Source: Roseateles subflavus
GTDB taxonomy: Bacteria; Pseudomonadota; Gammaproteobacteria; Burkholderiales; Burkholderiaceae_C
Reading direction: 5' to 3'
NCBI RefSeq assembly: GCF_030285365.1
Contig: NZ_JASVDS010000002.1
Location: forward strand, 868,001 to 932,000
DNA: 64,000 nt
The translations under genes and the position numbers were made by a program. The notes below the pieces were generated by a model that made no database searches, was not told the origin of the DNA, and worked only from the letters and a program-made list of their open reading frames with translations. Shown piece after piece: positions 8,047-19,711 of this stretch. Within the stretch, counting starts at the first letter, position 1. Every line of letters begins with the position of its first letter.

Positions 8047-11000
8047 GTGTCCATGAGCTCCAAACCGGGCCACGCTGGCTCCCGTTTCAATGTGTCGCGC
8101 TGGGCGCTCGAGCATCCGGCCCTGACGCGCTACCTGATGATCGTGCTGATGGTGATGGGCTTCGCGGCCTACTTCCAGCTCGGCCAGGACGAGGACCCCC
8201 CCTTCACCTTCCGCCTGATGGTGGTCCAGGCCTTCTGGCCGGGGGCCACCGCCATGCAGATGGCCGACCAGGTGACGGACAAGATCGAGAAGACGCTCCA
8301 GGAAGTGCCTTACTCCGACAAGATCCGTTCCTACACCAAGCCGGGCGAGTCCCTCACGATCTTCCAGCTGAAGGACAGCACGCCGCCCAAGGACGTGGCA
8401 GAGGTCTGGTACCAGGTCCGCAAGCGCATCAGCGACATGCGCTACACCCTGCCGCAGGGCGTGCTGGGCCCCGTCTTCAATGACGATTTCGGTGACGTCT
8501 ACGGCTCCATCTACGCCCTGAGCAGCGATGGCTTCAGCCGCGAGGAGACCCGCGTCTATGCCGAGCGCGTGCGCCATCAGCTGCTCAAGGTGAAGGACGT
8601 CGCGAAGGTCGAGATCTTCGGCGTCCAGGCGGAGAAGGTCTACATCGAGATCTCCCAGAAGCGCCTGGCCGAGCTGGGCCTGGACTTCACGCAGGTCATC
8701 AACCAGATCGGTGCGCAGAACGCCGTCGAGGGCGCCGGCGTGCTCAATGCCGGCAGCACCAACCTGCAGATCCGTGTGCAGGGCCAGCTGGACGACCTGA
8801 AGGCGCTGCGCGACTTCTCCATCCGTGCGGTCAACCCCTTCACCGGCGCCGCCAGCCAGTTCCGCCTGGGCGACATCGCGGAGATCAAGCGCGACTACGT
8901 CGACCCCCCCAGCACCATGGTGCGCCACCAGGGCAAGCAGGTGCTGGCGCTGGGCGTCTCCATGGCCAAGGGCGGGGACATCATCGCCATGGGCCAGGCG
9001 CTCAAGGCACAGCTGGCCGATGTGCAGAAGGGCCTGCCGGCCGGCATGGAGCTGTCGCAGATCCAGGACCAGCCGTCCTCGGTGTCGCGCTCGGTGAACG
9101 AGTTCGTCCATGTGCTGATCGAGGCCGTGGTGATCGTGCTGGCCGTCAGTTTCATCAGCCTGGGTCTGCACACGCGGCCGCTGCGCATCGACATCTGGCC
9201 GGGCCTCGTCGTGGCCGTGACCATCCCCCTGGTGCTGGCGATCACCTTCGTGACCATGTTCTATTGGGGCGTCGGCCTGCACAAGATCTCGCTGGGCTCG
9301 CTGATCATCGCCCTGGGCCTGCTGGTGGACGACGCCATCATTGCGGTCGAGATGATGGTGCGCAAGCTCGAGGAGGGCTACGACAAGATGCACGCGGCGA
9401 CGTTCGCCTATGACGTCACCGCCATGCCCATGCTGACGGGCACGCTGATCACGGCGGTGGGCTTCCTGCCCATCGGCCTGGCCCGGTCCACGACGGGCGA
9501 GTACACCTTCGCCATCTTCGCGGTGACGGCGGCTTCGCTGGTCATCTCCTGGGTGGTGTCGATCTACTTCGTGCCCTACCTCGGCTCCTTCCTGCTCAAG
9601 ACCAAGGCCGGCCACGGTGGCGAGGCGCACGAGCTCTTCGACACGCCGTTCTACAACCGCTTCCGCGCCCTGGTGCGCTGGTGCGTGGAGAACCGCTGGA
9701 AGACCATCGGCATCACCGTGCTGCTGTTCTTCGCGGGGCTCTTCGGCATGACGCGCGTGCAGCAGCAGTTCTTCCCCGATTCCAGCCGCCCCGAGATCTT
9801 GGTGGACCTGTGGCTGCCCGAGGGCTCGACCATCCAGCAGAGCGAGCAGATGGCCAAGCGCTTCGAGGCGCGCATGCTCAAGGAGGAGGGCGTCTCCAGC
9901 ATCACGACGTGGGTGGGCAGCGGCGTGCCGCGCTTCTATCTGCCGCTGGACCAGGTCTTCCCGCAATCCAACGTCAGCCAGGCCATCGTGCTGCCCAAGG
10001 ACCTCGTCACCCGCGAGACCCTGCGCAAGCGCCTGCCCGAGCTGATGGCGACCGAGTTCCCCGAGGTGCGCACGCGGGTCAAGCTGCTGCCCAACGGGCC
10101 GCCGGTGCCGTATCCGGTGCAGTTCCGCGTGATGGGCGAGGACCCCCGGGTCGTGCGCCAGTGGGCGGACCAGGCCAAGGAGCTGCTCAAGGCCAACCCG
10201 CACATGCGCGGCGTGAATGACAACTGGAACGAGTCCATCAAGGCCCTGAAGCTGGACGTGGACCAGGACAAGGCACGCGCCCTCGGGGTGACGAGCCAGA
10301 GCCTCGCCCAGGCGTCGCGCACCATCCTGTCCGGCAGTGTCATCGGCCAGTACCGCGAGGGCGACAAGCTCATCGACATCGTGCTGCGCCAGCCGCTGGA
10401 GGAGCGCAACGCCATCACCGATCTCGGCAATGCCTACATGCCCACCACCACGGGCCGCGCCGTGCCGCTCACGCAGGTGGCCAAGGTCGGCTTCGAGTGG
10501 GAGCCGGGCGTGATGTGGCGCGAGGGCCGCAACTATGCTGTCACGGTGCAGGGCGACGTCGAGGAAGGCATGCAGGGGGCGACTGTCTCCGCGCAGGTCT
10601 GGCCGCAGATGCAGGCGCTGAGTGCCAAGATGCCGCCGGGCTATCGCATCGAGGTGGCTGGTGCCGTCGAGGAAAGCAGCAAGGGCCAGGGCTCGATCGC
10701 GGCTGGCGTGCCGGTGATGCTGTTCATCATCTTCACGCTGCTGATGCTGCAACTGCAGAGCTTCTCGCGCGCCATGCTGGTCTTCCTGACCGGCCCGCTG
10801 GGCATCGCGGGCGTGGCGGCGGCCCTGCTGCTGCTGAACCGGCCCTTCGGCTTCGTGGCCCTGCTGGGCGTGATCGCCCTGATGGGCATGATCATGCGCA
10901 ACTCGGTGATCCTGATCGACCAGATCGAGCAGGATCGTGCGCGCGGCGTGCCGGCGTGGTCGGCCATCGTGGAATCCGCCGTCCGGCGCTTCCGCCCGAT

Positions 11001-11208
11001 CGTGCTGACGGCCGCCGCGGCGGTGCTGGCCATGATCCCGCTCTCGCGCAGCGTGTTCTGGGGCCCGATGGCCGTCGCCATCATGGGCGGCCTCATCGTG
11101 GCGACCGTGCTGACCCTGCTGGCGCTGCCGGCCATGTATGCCGCCTGGTTCCGCGTGATGCGCCCGGCGGAAGCCAGCTCGCGCTTCCCGACGCCCTCGC
11201 GCTTCTGA
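8047..11208 (+). CDS. RND efflux pump, inner-membrane permease
   Basis: A proton-driven multidrug/solute exporter of the HAE1-like AcrB superfamily, 1053 residues and full length. The sequence shows the N-terminal membrane helix (YLMIVLMVMGFAAYFQL), two large periplasmic loops, and two groups of membrane helices near residues 355-520 and 880-1040. The essential aspartate pair of helix 4 is present in LGLLVDDAII (Asp428-Asp429). The GTG start is preceded by GAGGAGG at a 6-nt distance. It forms an operon with the adaptor and ends before an intrinsic terminator. The pump belongs to the AcrB-like group without enough detail to name a substrate. Confidence 0.92.
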   Translation: MSMSSKPGHAGSRFNVSRWALEHPALTRYLMIVLMVMGFAAYFQLGQDEDPPFTFRLMVVQAFWPGATAMQMADQVTDKIEKTLQEVPYSDKIRSYTKPGESLTIFQLKDSTPPKDVAEVWYQVRKRISDMRYTLPQGVLGPVFNDDFGDVYGSIYALSSDGFSREETRVYAERVRHQLLKVKDVAKVEIFGVQAEKVYIEISQKRLAELGLDFTQVINQIGAQNAVEGAGVLNAGSTNLQIRVQGQLDDLKALRDFSIRAVNPFTGAASQFRLGDIAEIKRDYVDPPSTMVRHQGKQVLALGVSMAKGGDIIAMGQALKAQLADVQKGLPAGMELSQIQDQPSSVSRSVNEFVHVLIEAVVIVLAVSFISLGLHTRPLRIDIWPGLVVAVTIPLVLAITFVTMFYWGVGLHKISLGSLIIALGLLVDDAIIAVEMMVRKLEEGYDKMHAATFAYDVTAMPMLTGTLITAVGFLPIGLARSTTGEYTFAIFAVTAASLVISWVVSIYFVPYLGSFLLKTKAGHGGEAHELFDTPFYNRFRALVRWCVENRWKTIGITVLLFFAGLFGMTRVQQQFFPDSSRPEILVDLWLPEGSTIQQSEQMAKRFEARMLKEEGVSSITTWVGSGVPRFYLPLDQVFPQSNVSQAIVLPKDLVTRETLRKRLPELMATEFPEVRTRVKLLPNGPPVPYPVQFRVMGEDPRVVRQWADQAKELLKANPHMRGVNDNWNESIKALKLDVDQDKARALGVTSQSLAQASRTILSGSVIGQYREGDKLIDIVLRQPLEERNAITDLGNAYMPTTTGRAVPLTQVAKVGFEWEPGVMWREGRNYAVTVQGDVEEGMQGATVSAQVWPQMQALSAKMPPGYRIEVAGAVEESSKGQGSIAAGVPVMLFIIFTLLMLQLQSFSRAMLVFLTGPLGIAGVAAALLLLNRPFGFVALLGVIALMGMIMRNSVILIDQIEQDRARGVPAWSAIVESAVRRFRPIVLTAAAAVLAMIPLSRSVFWGPMAVAIMGGLIVATVLTLLALPAMYAAWFRVMRPAEASSRFPTPSRF

Positions 11209-11265
11209 CGGAAGGGCTGCCGCAGGACGCGGGGTCGAGCGACCGAACCCATCCGCCGATCAGGA

Positions 11266-11305
11266 GGCGCCCCGCCAGGAAACCGGCCGGGCGCCTTTCT
11301 CTTTT
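11266..11305 (+). terminator. intrinsic terminator of the RND operon
   Basis: GGCGCCCCGCC (11266-11276) pairs with GGCCGGGCGCC (11285-11295) with one mismatch and an 8-nt loop, followed by TTTCTCTTTT. Confidence 0.75.
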
Positions 11306-11360
11306 GGGGGGGAAGGATTGCGGCTAACCCCTAGGTCCGGGAAATGCCCGTATTCGCGGC

Positions 11361-11366
11361 TACAAT
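11361..11366 (+). promoter_or_regulatory. -10 box upstream of tRNA-Leu and tig
   Basis: TACAAT lies 82 nt before the tRNA. No convincing -35 box is visible at 16-18 bp, so the call rests on the -10 alone. In the 11209-11447 gap I see only this, the RND terminator and GC-rich spacer. Confidence 0.4.
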
Positions 11367-11447
11367 CACCGGTTTGCCGAAATGCCACGAGGCTGAGGTG
11401 GCTTGGGGTTTTCGGACCCTGATGCCACGGCAGCCTTGAAACCACTC

Positions 11448-11534
11448 GCGCGGGTGGCGAAATTGGTAGACGCACCAGGTTTAGGTCCTGACGCCTTCAC
11501 GGGCGTGTCGGTTCGAGTCCGACCCCGCGCACCA
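11448..11534 (+). tRNA. tRNA-Leu (anticodon UAG)
   Basis: An 87-nt gene with encoded CCA. The acceptor stem is GCGCGGG/CCCGCGC, the D-loop contains AAATTGGTAGACGC, the anticodon loop is TTTAGGT with TAG at 11482-11484, a long variable arm is typical of class II leucine tRNA, and the T-arm holds GGTTCGAGTCC. It reads CUN codons. It ends only 26 nt before the tig start codon and is therefore probably cut out of a common tRNA-tig transcript. Confidence 0.97.
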
Positions 11535-11560
11535 GAATCACTTTGTTCACAGAGTCCACT

Positions 11561-12871
11561 ATGGCTGTCACCGTCGAAACCCTCGAAAAGCTCGAACGCC
11601 GCATCACGCTCACGCTGGCGGCCGCTGACATCAACAGCGAAGTCGAGACCCGCCTGAAGAAGCTGGCCCGCACGGTCAAGGCTGACGGCTTCCGCCCCGG
11701 CAAGGTGCCGATGAGCGTGGTCGCCCAGCGTTATGGCTATTCCGTCCAGTACGAAGTCATGAACGACAAGCTGGGTCAGGCCTTCAACGCCGCCGCCAAC
11801 GAAGCGCAGCTGCGCGTCGCCGGCATGCCCAACATCGCCCAGAAGGATGGCGCTCCCGAAGGCCAGATGGCTTTCGATGCCACCTTCGAGGTGTATCCGG
11901 AAGTCAAGATCGGCGACCTGGCCGCTTCGGAAGTGGAGCGCGTCTCCAGCGAAGTGACCGAGGAAGCCATCGACAAGACCGTCGAGATCCTGCGCAAGCA
12001 GCGCCGCACCTTCGCCCAGCGTCCGGCTGCCGAGGCCGCCGCTGACGGCGATCGCGTCACCATCGACTTCGAAGGCAAGATCGACGGCGAAACCTTCGCC
12101 GGCGGCAAGGCCGAAGGCTTCCAGTTCCTGCTGGGTGAAGGCCAGATGCTCGAAGCCTTCGAGAAGGCCGTGCGCGGCATGAAGGCTGGCGAGTCCAAGA
12201 CCTTCCCGCTCGCCTTCCCCGAGGACTACCACGGCAAGGACGTGGCCGGCAAGGAAGCCGACTTCCTGGTGACGGTCAAGAAGATCGAGGCCCAGCACCT
12301 GCCTGAGGTGAACGAGGCCTTCGCCAAGTCCCTGGGCATCAAGGACGCCAGCGTCGAAGCCCTGCGCGCCGACATCAAGAAGAACCTCGAGCGCGAAGTG
12401 AAGTTCCGCGTGCTGGCCCGCAACAAGGCTGCCGTGATGGACGCCCTGGTCGCCGCTGCCGAACTGGACGTGCCCAAGGCCCTGGTGGCTGGCGAGGCCG
12501 AGCGCCTGGTCGAAGGTGCCCGCGAGGACCTGAAGAAGCGTGGCGTGAAGGATGCCGACAAGGTCGAGATCCCCGCTGACATGTTCTCCGCCCAAGCCGA
12601 GCGCCGCGTGCGCCTGGGCCTGGTGGTGTCGGAACTGGTCCGCGCCAACAACCTGCAGGCCAAGCCCGAGCAGCTGCAAGCCCACATCGAAGAGCTGTCG
12701 CAGAGCTACGAGAAGCCGGCCGAGGTCGTGCGCTGGTACCTGAGCGACCGTCAGCGCCTGGCTGAAGTCGAAGCCGTCGTCATCGAGAACAACGTGACCG
12801 ACTTCGTCCTGGCCAAGGCCAAGGTCAACGACAAGGCCCTGCCGTTCGACGAGCTGATGGCCCAGGCCTGA
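11561..12871 (+). CDS. tig: trigger factor, ribosome-associated chaperone and prolyl isomerase
   Basis: It binds the ribosome at the tunnel exit and shields nascent chains. The 436-residue protein has the N-terminal ribosome-binding domain with the signature GFRPGKVP (about 44-51), a central FKBP-type isomerase domain (about 160-245; [15 protein letters not shown]) and a helical C-terminal chaperone domain. ATG 11561 fits the family start; the open frame extends 18 nt further to a TTG inside the leader. There is no strong Shine-Dalgarno sequence (only AGAG), and the leader is the 26 nt left after tRNA-Leu. An intrinsic terminator follows, so clpP is also transcribed separately. Confidence 0.96.
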   Translation: MAVTVETLEKLERRITLTLAAADINSEVETRLKKLARTVKADGFRPGKVPMSVVAQRYGYSVQYEVMNDKLGQAFNAAANEAQLRVAGMPNIAQKDGAPEGQMAFDATFEVYPEVKIGDLAASEVERVSSEVTEEAIDKTVEILRKQRRTFAQRPAAEAAADGDRVTIDFEGKIDGETFAGGKAEGFQFLLGEGQMLEAFEKAVRGMKAGESKTFPLAFPEDYHGKDVAGKEADFLVTVKKIEAQHLPEVNEAFAKSLGIKDASVEALRADIKKNLEREVKFRVLARNKAAVMDALVAAAELDVPKALVAGEAERLVEGAREDLKKRGVKDADKVEIPADMFSAQAERRVRLGLVVSELVRANNLQAKPEQLQAHIEELSQSYEKPAEVVRWYLSDRQRLAEVEAVVIENNVTDFVLAKAKVNDKALPFDELMAQA

Positions 12872-12904
12872 TCGGCCGACGTCCCGGCTTGCCGGGGCTG
12901 ACAG

Positions 12905-12934
12905 GGCGCCGTGCCGCGAGGCCGGCGCCTTTTT
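12905..12934 (+). terminator. intrinsic terminator after tig
   Basis: GGCGCCG (12905-12911) pairs with CGGCGCC (12923-12929) and is followed directly by TTTTT. Confidence 0.82.
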
Positions 12935-13036
12935 CATTGGTGCTCTGCAGCCCCCGGCGTTCGCCGCCGGCCATGGCTCGGGCAGGCCCGGATCTGCCCT
13001 GTTGTTCCAATGAATCCCCAGACCGGAAGGGCCGGG

Positions 13037-13064
13037 CTTGCCGGGACATAATCCCACCCCATAT
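13037..13064 (+). promoter_or_regulatory. sigma-32-type heat-shock promoter of clpP
   Basis: CTTGCC (13037-13042), a 14-bp spacer and CCCCATAT (13057-13064). The -10 element matches the RpoH consensus CCCCATNT exactly and the -35 matches CTTGAA in four of six. The predicted start is about 35 nt before the clpP ATG. Confidence 0.65.
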
Positions 13065-13105
13065 ACCCTGCCATCCCCCGCTGAAAACAACCGCAAGGAC
13101 CCTTC

Positions 13106-13714
13106 ATGAGCGCGCTGGAAACGAGCAATCTGGGCATGGTGCCCATCGTCATCGAACAATCGGGCCGCGGCGAGCGTGCCTATGACATCTACAGCCGCCT
13201 GCTGCGCGAGCGCATCATCTTCCTGGTGGGCCCGGTCAACGACGCCACCGCGAACCTGGTCGTGGCCCAGCTGCTGTTCCTGGAGAGCGAGAACCCCGAC
13301 AAGGAGATCTCGCTGTACATCAACAGCCCGGGCGGCAGCGTGTCGGCGGGCATGTCCATCTACGACACCATGCAGTTCATCAAGCCCGAGGTCTCGACCC
13401 TGTGCATGGGCATGGCCGCGAGCATGGGTGCCTTCCTGCTGACCGCCGGCGCCAAGGGCAAGCGCTTTGCGCTGCCCAACTCCAAGATCATGATCCACCA
13501 GCCGCTGGGTGGCGCCCAGGGCCAGGCCACGGACATCGAGATCCACGCCCGCGAGATCCTCAAGACGCGCGAGCAGCTCAACCGCATCATGGCGGAACGC
13601 ACCGGCCAGCCGCTGGACAAGATCCAGAACGACACCGAGCGCGACTATTTCATGTCCGCCGCCGAGGCCCAGACCTACGGCCTGATCGACCAGGTCATCG
13701 AGAAGCGCCCCTGA
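13106..13714 (+). CDS. clpP: ATP-dependent Clp protease, proteolytic subunit
   Basis: The serine peptidase core that forms a tetradecamer and degrades proteins fed by ClpX or ClpA. The 202 residues include the catalytic triad Ser106 (in [10 protein letters not shown]), His131 (MIHQPLGG) and Asp180 (DTERD), with the spacing of the E. coli enzyme. The N-terminal stretch [20 protein letters not shown] is a usual propeptide region. CAAGGA lies upstream of the ATG. It stands between the tig terminator and clpX, with its own heat-shock-type promoter. Confidence 0.97.
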   Translation: MSALETSNLGMVPIVIEQSGRGERAYDIYSRLLRERIIFLVGPVNDATANLVVAQLLFLESENPDKEISLYINSPGGSVSAGMSIYDTMQFIKPEVSTLCMGMAASMGAFLLTAGAKGKRFALPNSKIMIHQPLGGAQGQATDIEIHAREILKTREQLNRIMAERTGQPLDKIQNDTERDYFMSAAEAQTYGLIDQVIEKRP

Positions 13715-13827
13715 GCGCGGGCCCCGGGCGGGCGGGGGCGGCGGTGACCGCCCTGGCCGGCCCGGCGCCGCCGGCCCAGCTGCCAACTGGTGCCGGATGA
13801 GGGTCCTTATCCGCCCAAGGACCCATT

Positions 13828-13855
13828 CTTCATTTGAACTATCATCACCCCAGGT
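13828..13855 (+). promoter_or_regulatory. possible sigma-32-type promoter of clpX
   Basis: CTTCAT (13828-13833), a 14-bp spacer and CCCCAGGT (13848-13855), about 27 nt before the clpX ATG. The match is weaker than that before clpP, but the spacing is identical. Confidence 0.4.
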
Positions 13856-13882
13856 CTCCCACCTGAACCGTAAAGCAGATCC

Positions 13883-15151
<1,269 letters not shown>

Positions 15152-15163
15152 CCGGTCCCGGCC

Positions 15164-15196
15164 CGCACGGCAGCCTGTTGTCGGGCTGTCCGTGCG
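15164..15196 (+). terminator. long hairpin after clpX
   Basis: CGCACGG-CAGCC (15164-15175) pairs with GGCTG-CCGTGCG (15184-15196), 12 bp with a one-base bulge. No T-run follows, so it is terminator-like at best. Confidence 0.4.
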
Positions 15197-15248
15197 AAAG
15201 CGCACAGTCACAACCGGCCTGAGGGCAAGCGAGGGGCGAGATCCCCGC

Positions 15249-15276
15249 CTTGCAATCAGGTCCTCGGGCCCCAGAT
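15249..15276 (+). promoter_or_regulatory. sigma-32-type promoter of lon
   Basis: CTTGCA (15249-15254), a 14-bp spacer and CCCCAGAT (15269-15276). The predicted start would leave a leader of roughly 18 nt that just includes the Shine-Dalgarno AGAGAGG (15288-15294). Confidence 0.5.
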
Positions 15277-15299
15277 GGGCTTGAGAAAGAGAGGTTTCT

Positions 15300-17723
<2,424 letters not shown>

Positions 17724-17735
17724 GACTTTGATGAA

Positions 17736-17763
17736 ATGCCCCGCGAACTCTTGCGCGGGGCAT
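17736..17763 (+). terminator. terminator after lon
   Basis: A perfect 10-bp stem (ATGCCCCGCG with CGCGGGGCAT) with an 8-nt loop, followed by GAATTTCTGTCT rather than a clean T-run. Confidence 0.65.
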
Positions 17764-17780
17764 GAATTTCTGTCTATAAT
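17751..17780 (+). promoter_or_regulatory. promoter of the tRNA-Gly cluster
   Basis: A perfect -10 TATAAT (17775-17780) with a weak -35 TTGCGC (17751-17756) at 18 bp. The -35 lies inside the lon terminator hairpin. The first tRNA-Gly begins about 90 nt downstream of the predicted start. Confidence 0.6.
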
Positions 17781-17876
17781 CTGAGCTTCAGCGCAAACGA
17801 CGCGACACTGAAAGCAAAGCGAAAGCGGCGCACATAAGTCTTCGCAAACGTGTGTTGATCTCTAATCAGAGTCCAT

Positions 17877-17952
17877 GCGGGAATAGCTCAGTTGGTAGAG
17901 CGCAACCTTGCCAAGGTTGAGGTCGCGAGTTCGAGCCTCGTTTCCCGCTCCA
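17877..17952 (+). tRNA. tRNA-Gly (anticodon GCC), copy 1
   Basis: A 76-nt gene with encoded CCA. Acceptor stem GCGGGAA/TTCCCGC, anticodon stem CAACC/GGTTG with loop TTGCCAA (GCC at 17910-17912), T-loop GAGTTCGAGCCTC. It is identical to three further copies downstream. A terminator-like hairpin follows it. Confidence 0.97.
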
Positions 17953-17971
17953 GGATTTTGAAAGCGAATTT

Positions 17972-17998
17972 AAAAGGGAGGCCCCGGCTTCCCTTTTT
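17972..17998 (+). terminator. terminator after the first tRNA-Gly
   Basis: AAAGGGA...TCCCTTT with inner GCC/GGC pairing, followed by TTC. It separates the first glycine tRNA from tRNA-Cys. Confidence 0.65.
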
Positions 17999-18038
17999 CG
18001 TCAAGGCCACCACCAAGGGCCTTGTCGTGGATTGTGAT

Positions 18039-18112
18039 GGCGCGGTAGCAAAGCGGTTATGCCCCGGATTGCAAATCCGGTTAGTCCGGTTCGACTCCGG
18101 ACCGCGCCTCCA
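18039..18112 (+). tRNA. tRNA-Cys (anticodon GCA)
   Basis: A 74-nt gene with encoded CCA. Acceptor stem GGCGCGG/CCGCGCC, anticodon loop TTGCAAA with GCA at 18071-18073, T-arm CCGGTTCGACTCCGG. No separate promoter is clear. Confidence 0.97.
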
Positions 18113-18121
18113 GAGTGACAT

Positions 18122-18197
18122 GCGGGAATAGCTCAGTTGGTAGAGCGCAACCTTGCCAAGGTTGAGGTCGCGAGTTCGAGCCTCGTTTCCCGCTCCA
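18122..18197 (+). tRNA. tRNA-Gly (anticodon GCC), copy 2
   Basis: Identical over all 76 nt to the copy at 17877-17952, starting 9 nt after tRNA-Cys ends. Confidence 0.97.
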
Positions 18198-18242
18198 TCA
18201 TTCAGTCCGAACGCTGGCTGTCACCAAAGCAGTCGGCACCAT

Positions 18243-18318
18243 GCGGGAATAGCTCAGTTGGTAGAGCGCAACCTTGCCAAGGTTGAGGTCGCGAGTTCGA
18301 GCCTCGTTTCCCGCTCCA
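18243..18318 (+). tRNA. tRNA-Gly (anticodon GCC), copy 3
   Basis: Identical over all 76 nt to the other tRNA-Gly copies; the spacers around it are unrelated to each other apart from a CAT just before each gene. Confidence 0.97.
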
Positions 18319-18353
18319 GTTTTGATGCGCTGGATGAATTTCATCCGGTCCAT

Positions 18354-18429
18354 GCGGGAATAGCTCAGTTGGTAGAGCGCAACCTTGCCAAGGTTGAGGT
18401 CGCGAGTTCGAGCCTCGTTTCCCGCTCCA
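18354..18429 (+). tRNA. tRNA-Gly (anticodon GCC), copy 4
   Basis: Identical to the other three copies. A clear intrinsic terminator follows, so copies 2-4 and tRNA-Cys probably form one transcript. Confidence 0.97.
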
Positions 18430-18439
18430 GTCTTGACCC

Positions 18440-18465
18440 AGGGGAAGCAGCGATGCTTCCCCTTT
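18440..18465 (+). terminator. terminator after the fourth tRNA-Gly
   Basis: AGGGGAAGC (18440-18448) pairs perfectly with GCTTCCCCT (18455-18463), 6-nt loop, then TTGTCGTTT. Confidence 0.8.
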
Positions 18466-18551
18466 GTCGTTTCAGCGCCGGCTTGCTCGGTTCGAGCCTC
18501 CGTGCCCGCCGAGCCGGGACGCACTGATAATGCGCACCGTCAGCGACCGCC

Positions 18552-18640
18552 GCCCGGGTGGTGAAATTGGTAGACGCAGCGGACTTAAAATCCGCGGCCC
18601 TGAACGGGGCGTACGGGTTCGATTCCCGTCCCGGGCACCA
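18552..18640 (+). tRNA. tRNA-Leu (anticodon UAA)
   Basis: An 89-nt class II tRNA with encoded CCA. Acceptor stem GCCCGGG/CCCGGGC, anticodon loop CTTAAAA with TAA at 18586-18588, long variable arm, T-arm GGGTTCGATTCCC. It reads UUA/UUG, which are rare codons in this GC-rich genome. Confidence 0.97.
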
Positions 18641-18658
18641 GCGCCTTGCTCAGCATCC

Positions 18659-18679
18659 AGCCGACCTTGCGTCGGCTTT
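18659..18679 (+). terminator. terminator after tRNA-Leu(UAA)
   Basis: AGCCGAC (18659-18665) and GTCGGCT (18671-18677) form a 7-bp stem with a 5-nt loop, then TTGTC. It lies between tRNA-Leu and the convergent murI. Confidence 0.6.
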
Positions 18680-18699
18680 GTCATGTCTGGAGGGCTGGT

Positions 18700-19533
18700 T
18701 CAGATGTCGATCTGCCTCGCCACCTGCGGTGCCTGCAGCGCCAGCGTGGCCAGACGCGCCAGCGGGGCGGGGTCACCGGTGCTTTCCAGCCGCACGCTGG
18801 GTGAGGTGGCCGGCAGGTCCAGTGCCGCCCATCGCTTGTGGGCCTGTCGGGCGACCGCGCCTTCGGTGTTGAGCACCGTGATGTCCGGCCCCAGCAGCGC
18901 CTCGATCCGGTCCTGGATGAAGGGGTAGTGCGTGCATCCGAGCAGCACCGTGTCGGCGCCACTGGCCTTCACGGCGTCGGTGTAGGTCTTCAGCAGTTCC
19001 TGCAGATGCGCGTCGCTGAGGTCGCCCGTCTCGATGCGATCCACCAGCCCCGGGCAGGCCTGGCTGTGCACGTGGACATCGCCGGCATGCGTCGCGATGA
19101 GCTGCCGGTAGCGCTCGCTGTTCACGGTGGCCTGCGTGGCCATCACGGCAATGCGGCCGTTGCGGGTGGCCTGCACGGCCGGCTTGATGCCGGGCTCGAT
19201 GCCGACGATGGGCAGGGCGGGCCACCGGGCGCGCAGGGCGGCCACGGCGTGGGCGGTGGCCGTGTTGCAGGCGACGACGATCAGCGCCGCGCCGTGTGCG
19301 ATCAGGTGTTCGCCGATGGCCAGGCAGCGCGCCAGGATGGCCTCGGTGCTCTTCGGGCCGTAGGGCGCATGCCCCGAGTCCGCCACGTAATGCAGCGGCG
19401 CCTCCGGCATGGCGGCGCGCAGCGCTCGCAAGACGGTGAGCCCGCCTACGCCGGAATCGAAGACGCCGATGCACGGCGGCATGCCAGCCTCGCTGGCGAG
19501 GATGTCTGGGGCAGGGGAGGTGGCGGCCATCAT
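18700..19533 (-). CDS. murI: glutamate racemase
   Basis: It supplies D-glutamate for peptidoglycan synthesis in the cytoplasm. The 277 residues contain IGVFDSGVGG (about 22-31) and the two catalytic cysteines, Cys89 in VVACNTA and Cys200 in LLGCTHYPF. The start is uncertain: the longest frame begins at ATG 19533, but an in-frame ATG at 19482 has GAGG 5 nt upstream and would still include the whole conserved domain. The gene is divergent from etfB, sharing a 178-bp regulatory region. Confidence 0.94.
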   Translation of the reverse strand: MMAATSPAPDILASEAGMPPCIGVFDSGVGGLTVLRALRAAMPEAPLHYVADSGHAPYGPKSTEAILARCLAIGEHLIAHGAALIVVACNTATAHAVAALRARWPALPIVGIEPGIKPAVQATRNGRIAVMATQATVNSERYRQLIATHAGDVHVHSQACPGLVDRIETGDLSDAHLQELLKTYTDAVKASGADTVLLGCTHYPFIQDRIEALLGPDITVLNTEGAVARQAHKRWAALDLPATSPSVRLESTGDPAPLARLATLALQAPQVARQIDI

Positions 19534-19557
19534 CAGGGAGCGGAGTCTAAATGCTGC

Positions 19558-19588
19558 TTGCCAAGGCCCGGATCTTCATGTCTAAAAT
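19558..19588 (+). promoter_or_regulatory. promoter of etfBA, distal
   Basis: A -35 TTGCCA (19558-19563; five of six) and a -10 of TCTAAA at 17 bp or TAAAAT at 19 bp. The predicted start falls on the palindrome at 19590-19601. Confidence 0.5.
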
Positions 19589-19589
19589 A

Positions 19590-19601
19590 GAACGATCGTT
19601 C
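19590..19601. promoter_or_regulatory. TetR-type operator in the etf promoter
   Basis: GAACGATCGTTC is a perfect 12-bp palindrome followed by GTTTT. Its form suits a TetR-family repressor. Regulators of this family control fatty-acid oxidation genes in betaproteobacteria, which would fit the ETF genes, but the regulator is not in the window. Confidence 0.55.
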
Positions 19602-19666
19602 GTTTTATTTTTCACCTTGATGGACGTGCGACGTGCAGGGCTTCGCGGATGGGCGTCAGACCCCCG

Positions 19667-19693
19667 TAGAATCCTGATTAACGTTTACGTCAA
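19667..19693. promoter_or_regulatory. second -10 box and ACGT-type inverted repeat before etfB
   Basis: TAGAAT (19667-19672) is a possible -10 without a good -35. Just downstream, TTAACGTTTACGTCAA (19678-19693) is a near-palindrome with ACGT half sites. It resembles sites described for the MerR-family regulator LiuR of branched-chain acid degradation; that match is from memory. Confidence 0.4.
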
Positions 19694-19711
19694 TTCGCCT
19701 GGAGTGCTTCG

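Noticed and set aside
17877-18640. tRNA cluster as an integration site for a genomic island.
   Set aside because: All tRNA genes are intact, there is no duplicated 3' tRNA fragment apart from the complete copies, no integrase, and the flanking genes lon and murI are core genes.
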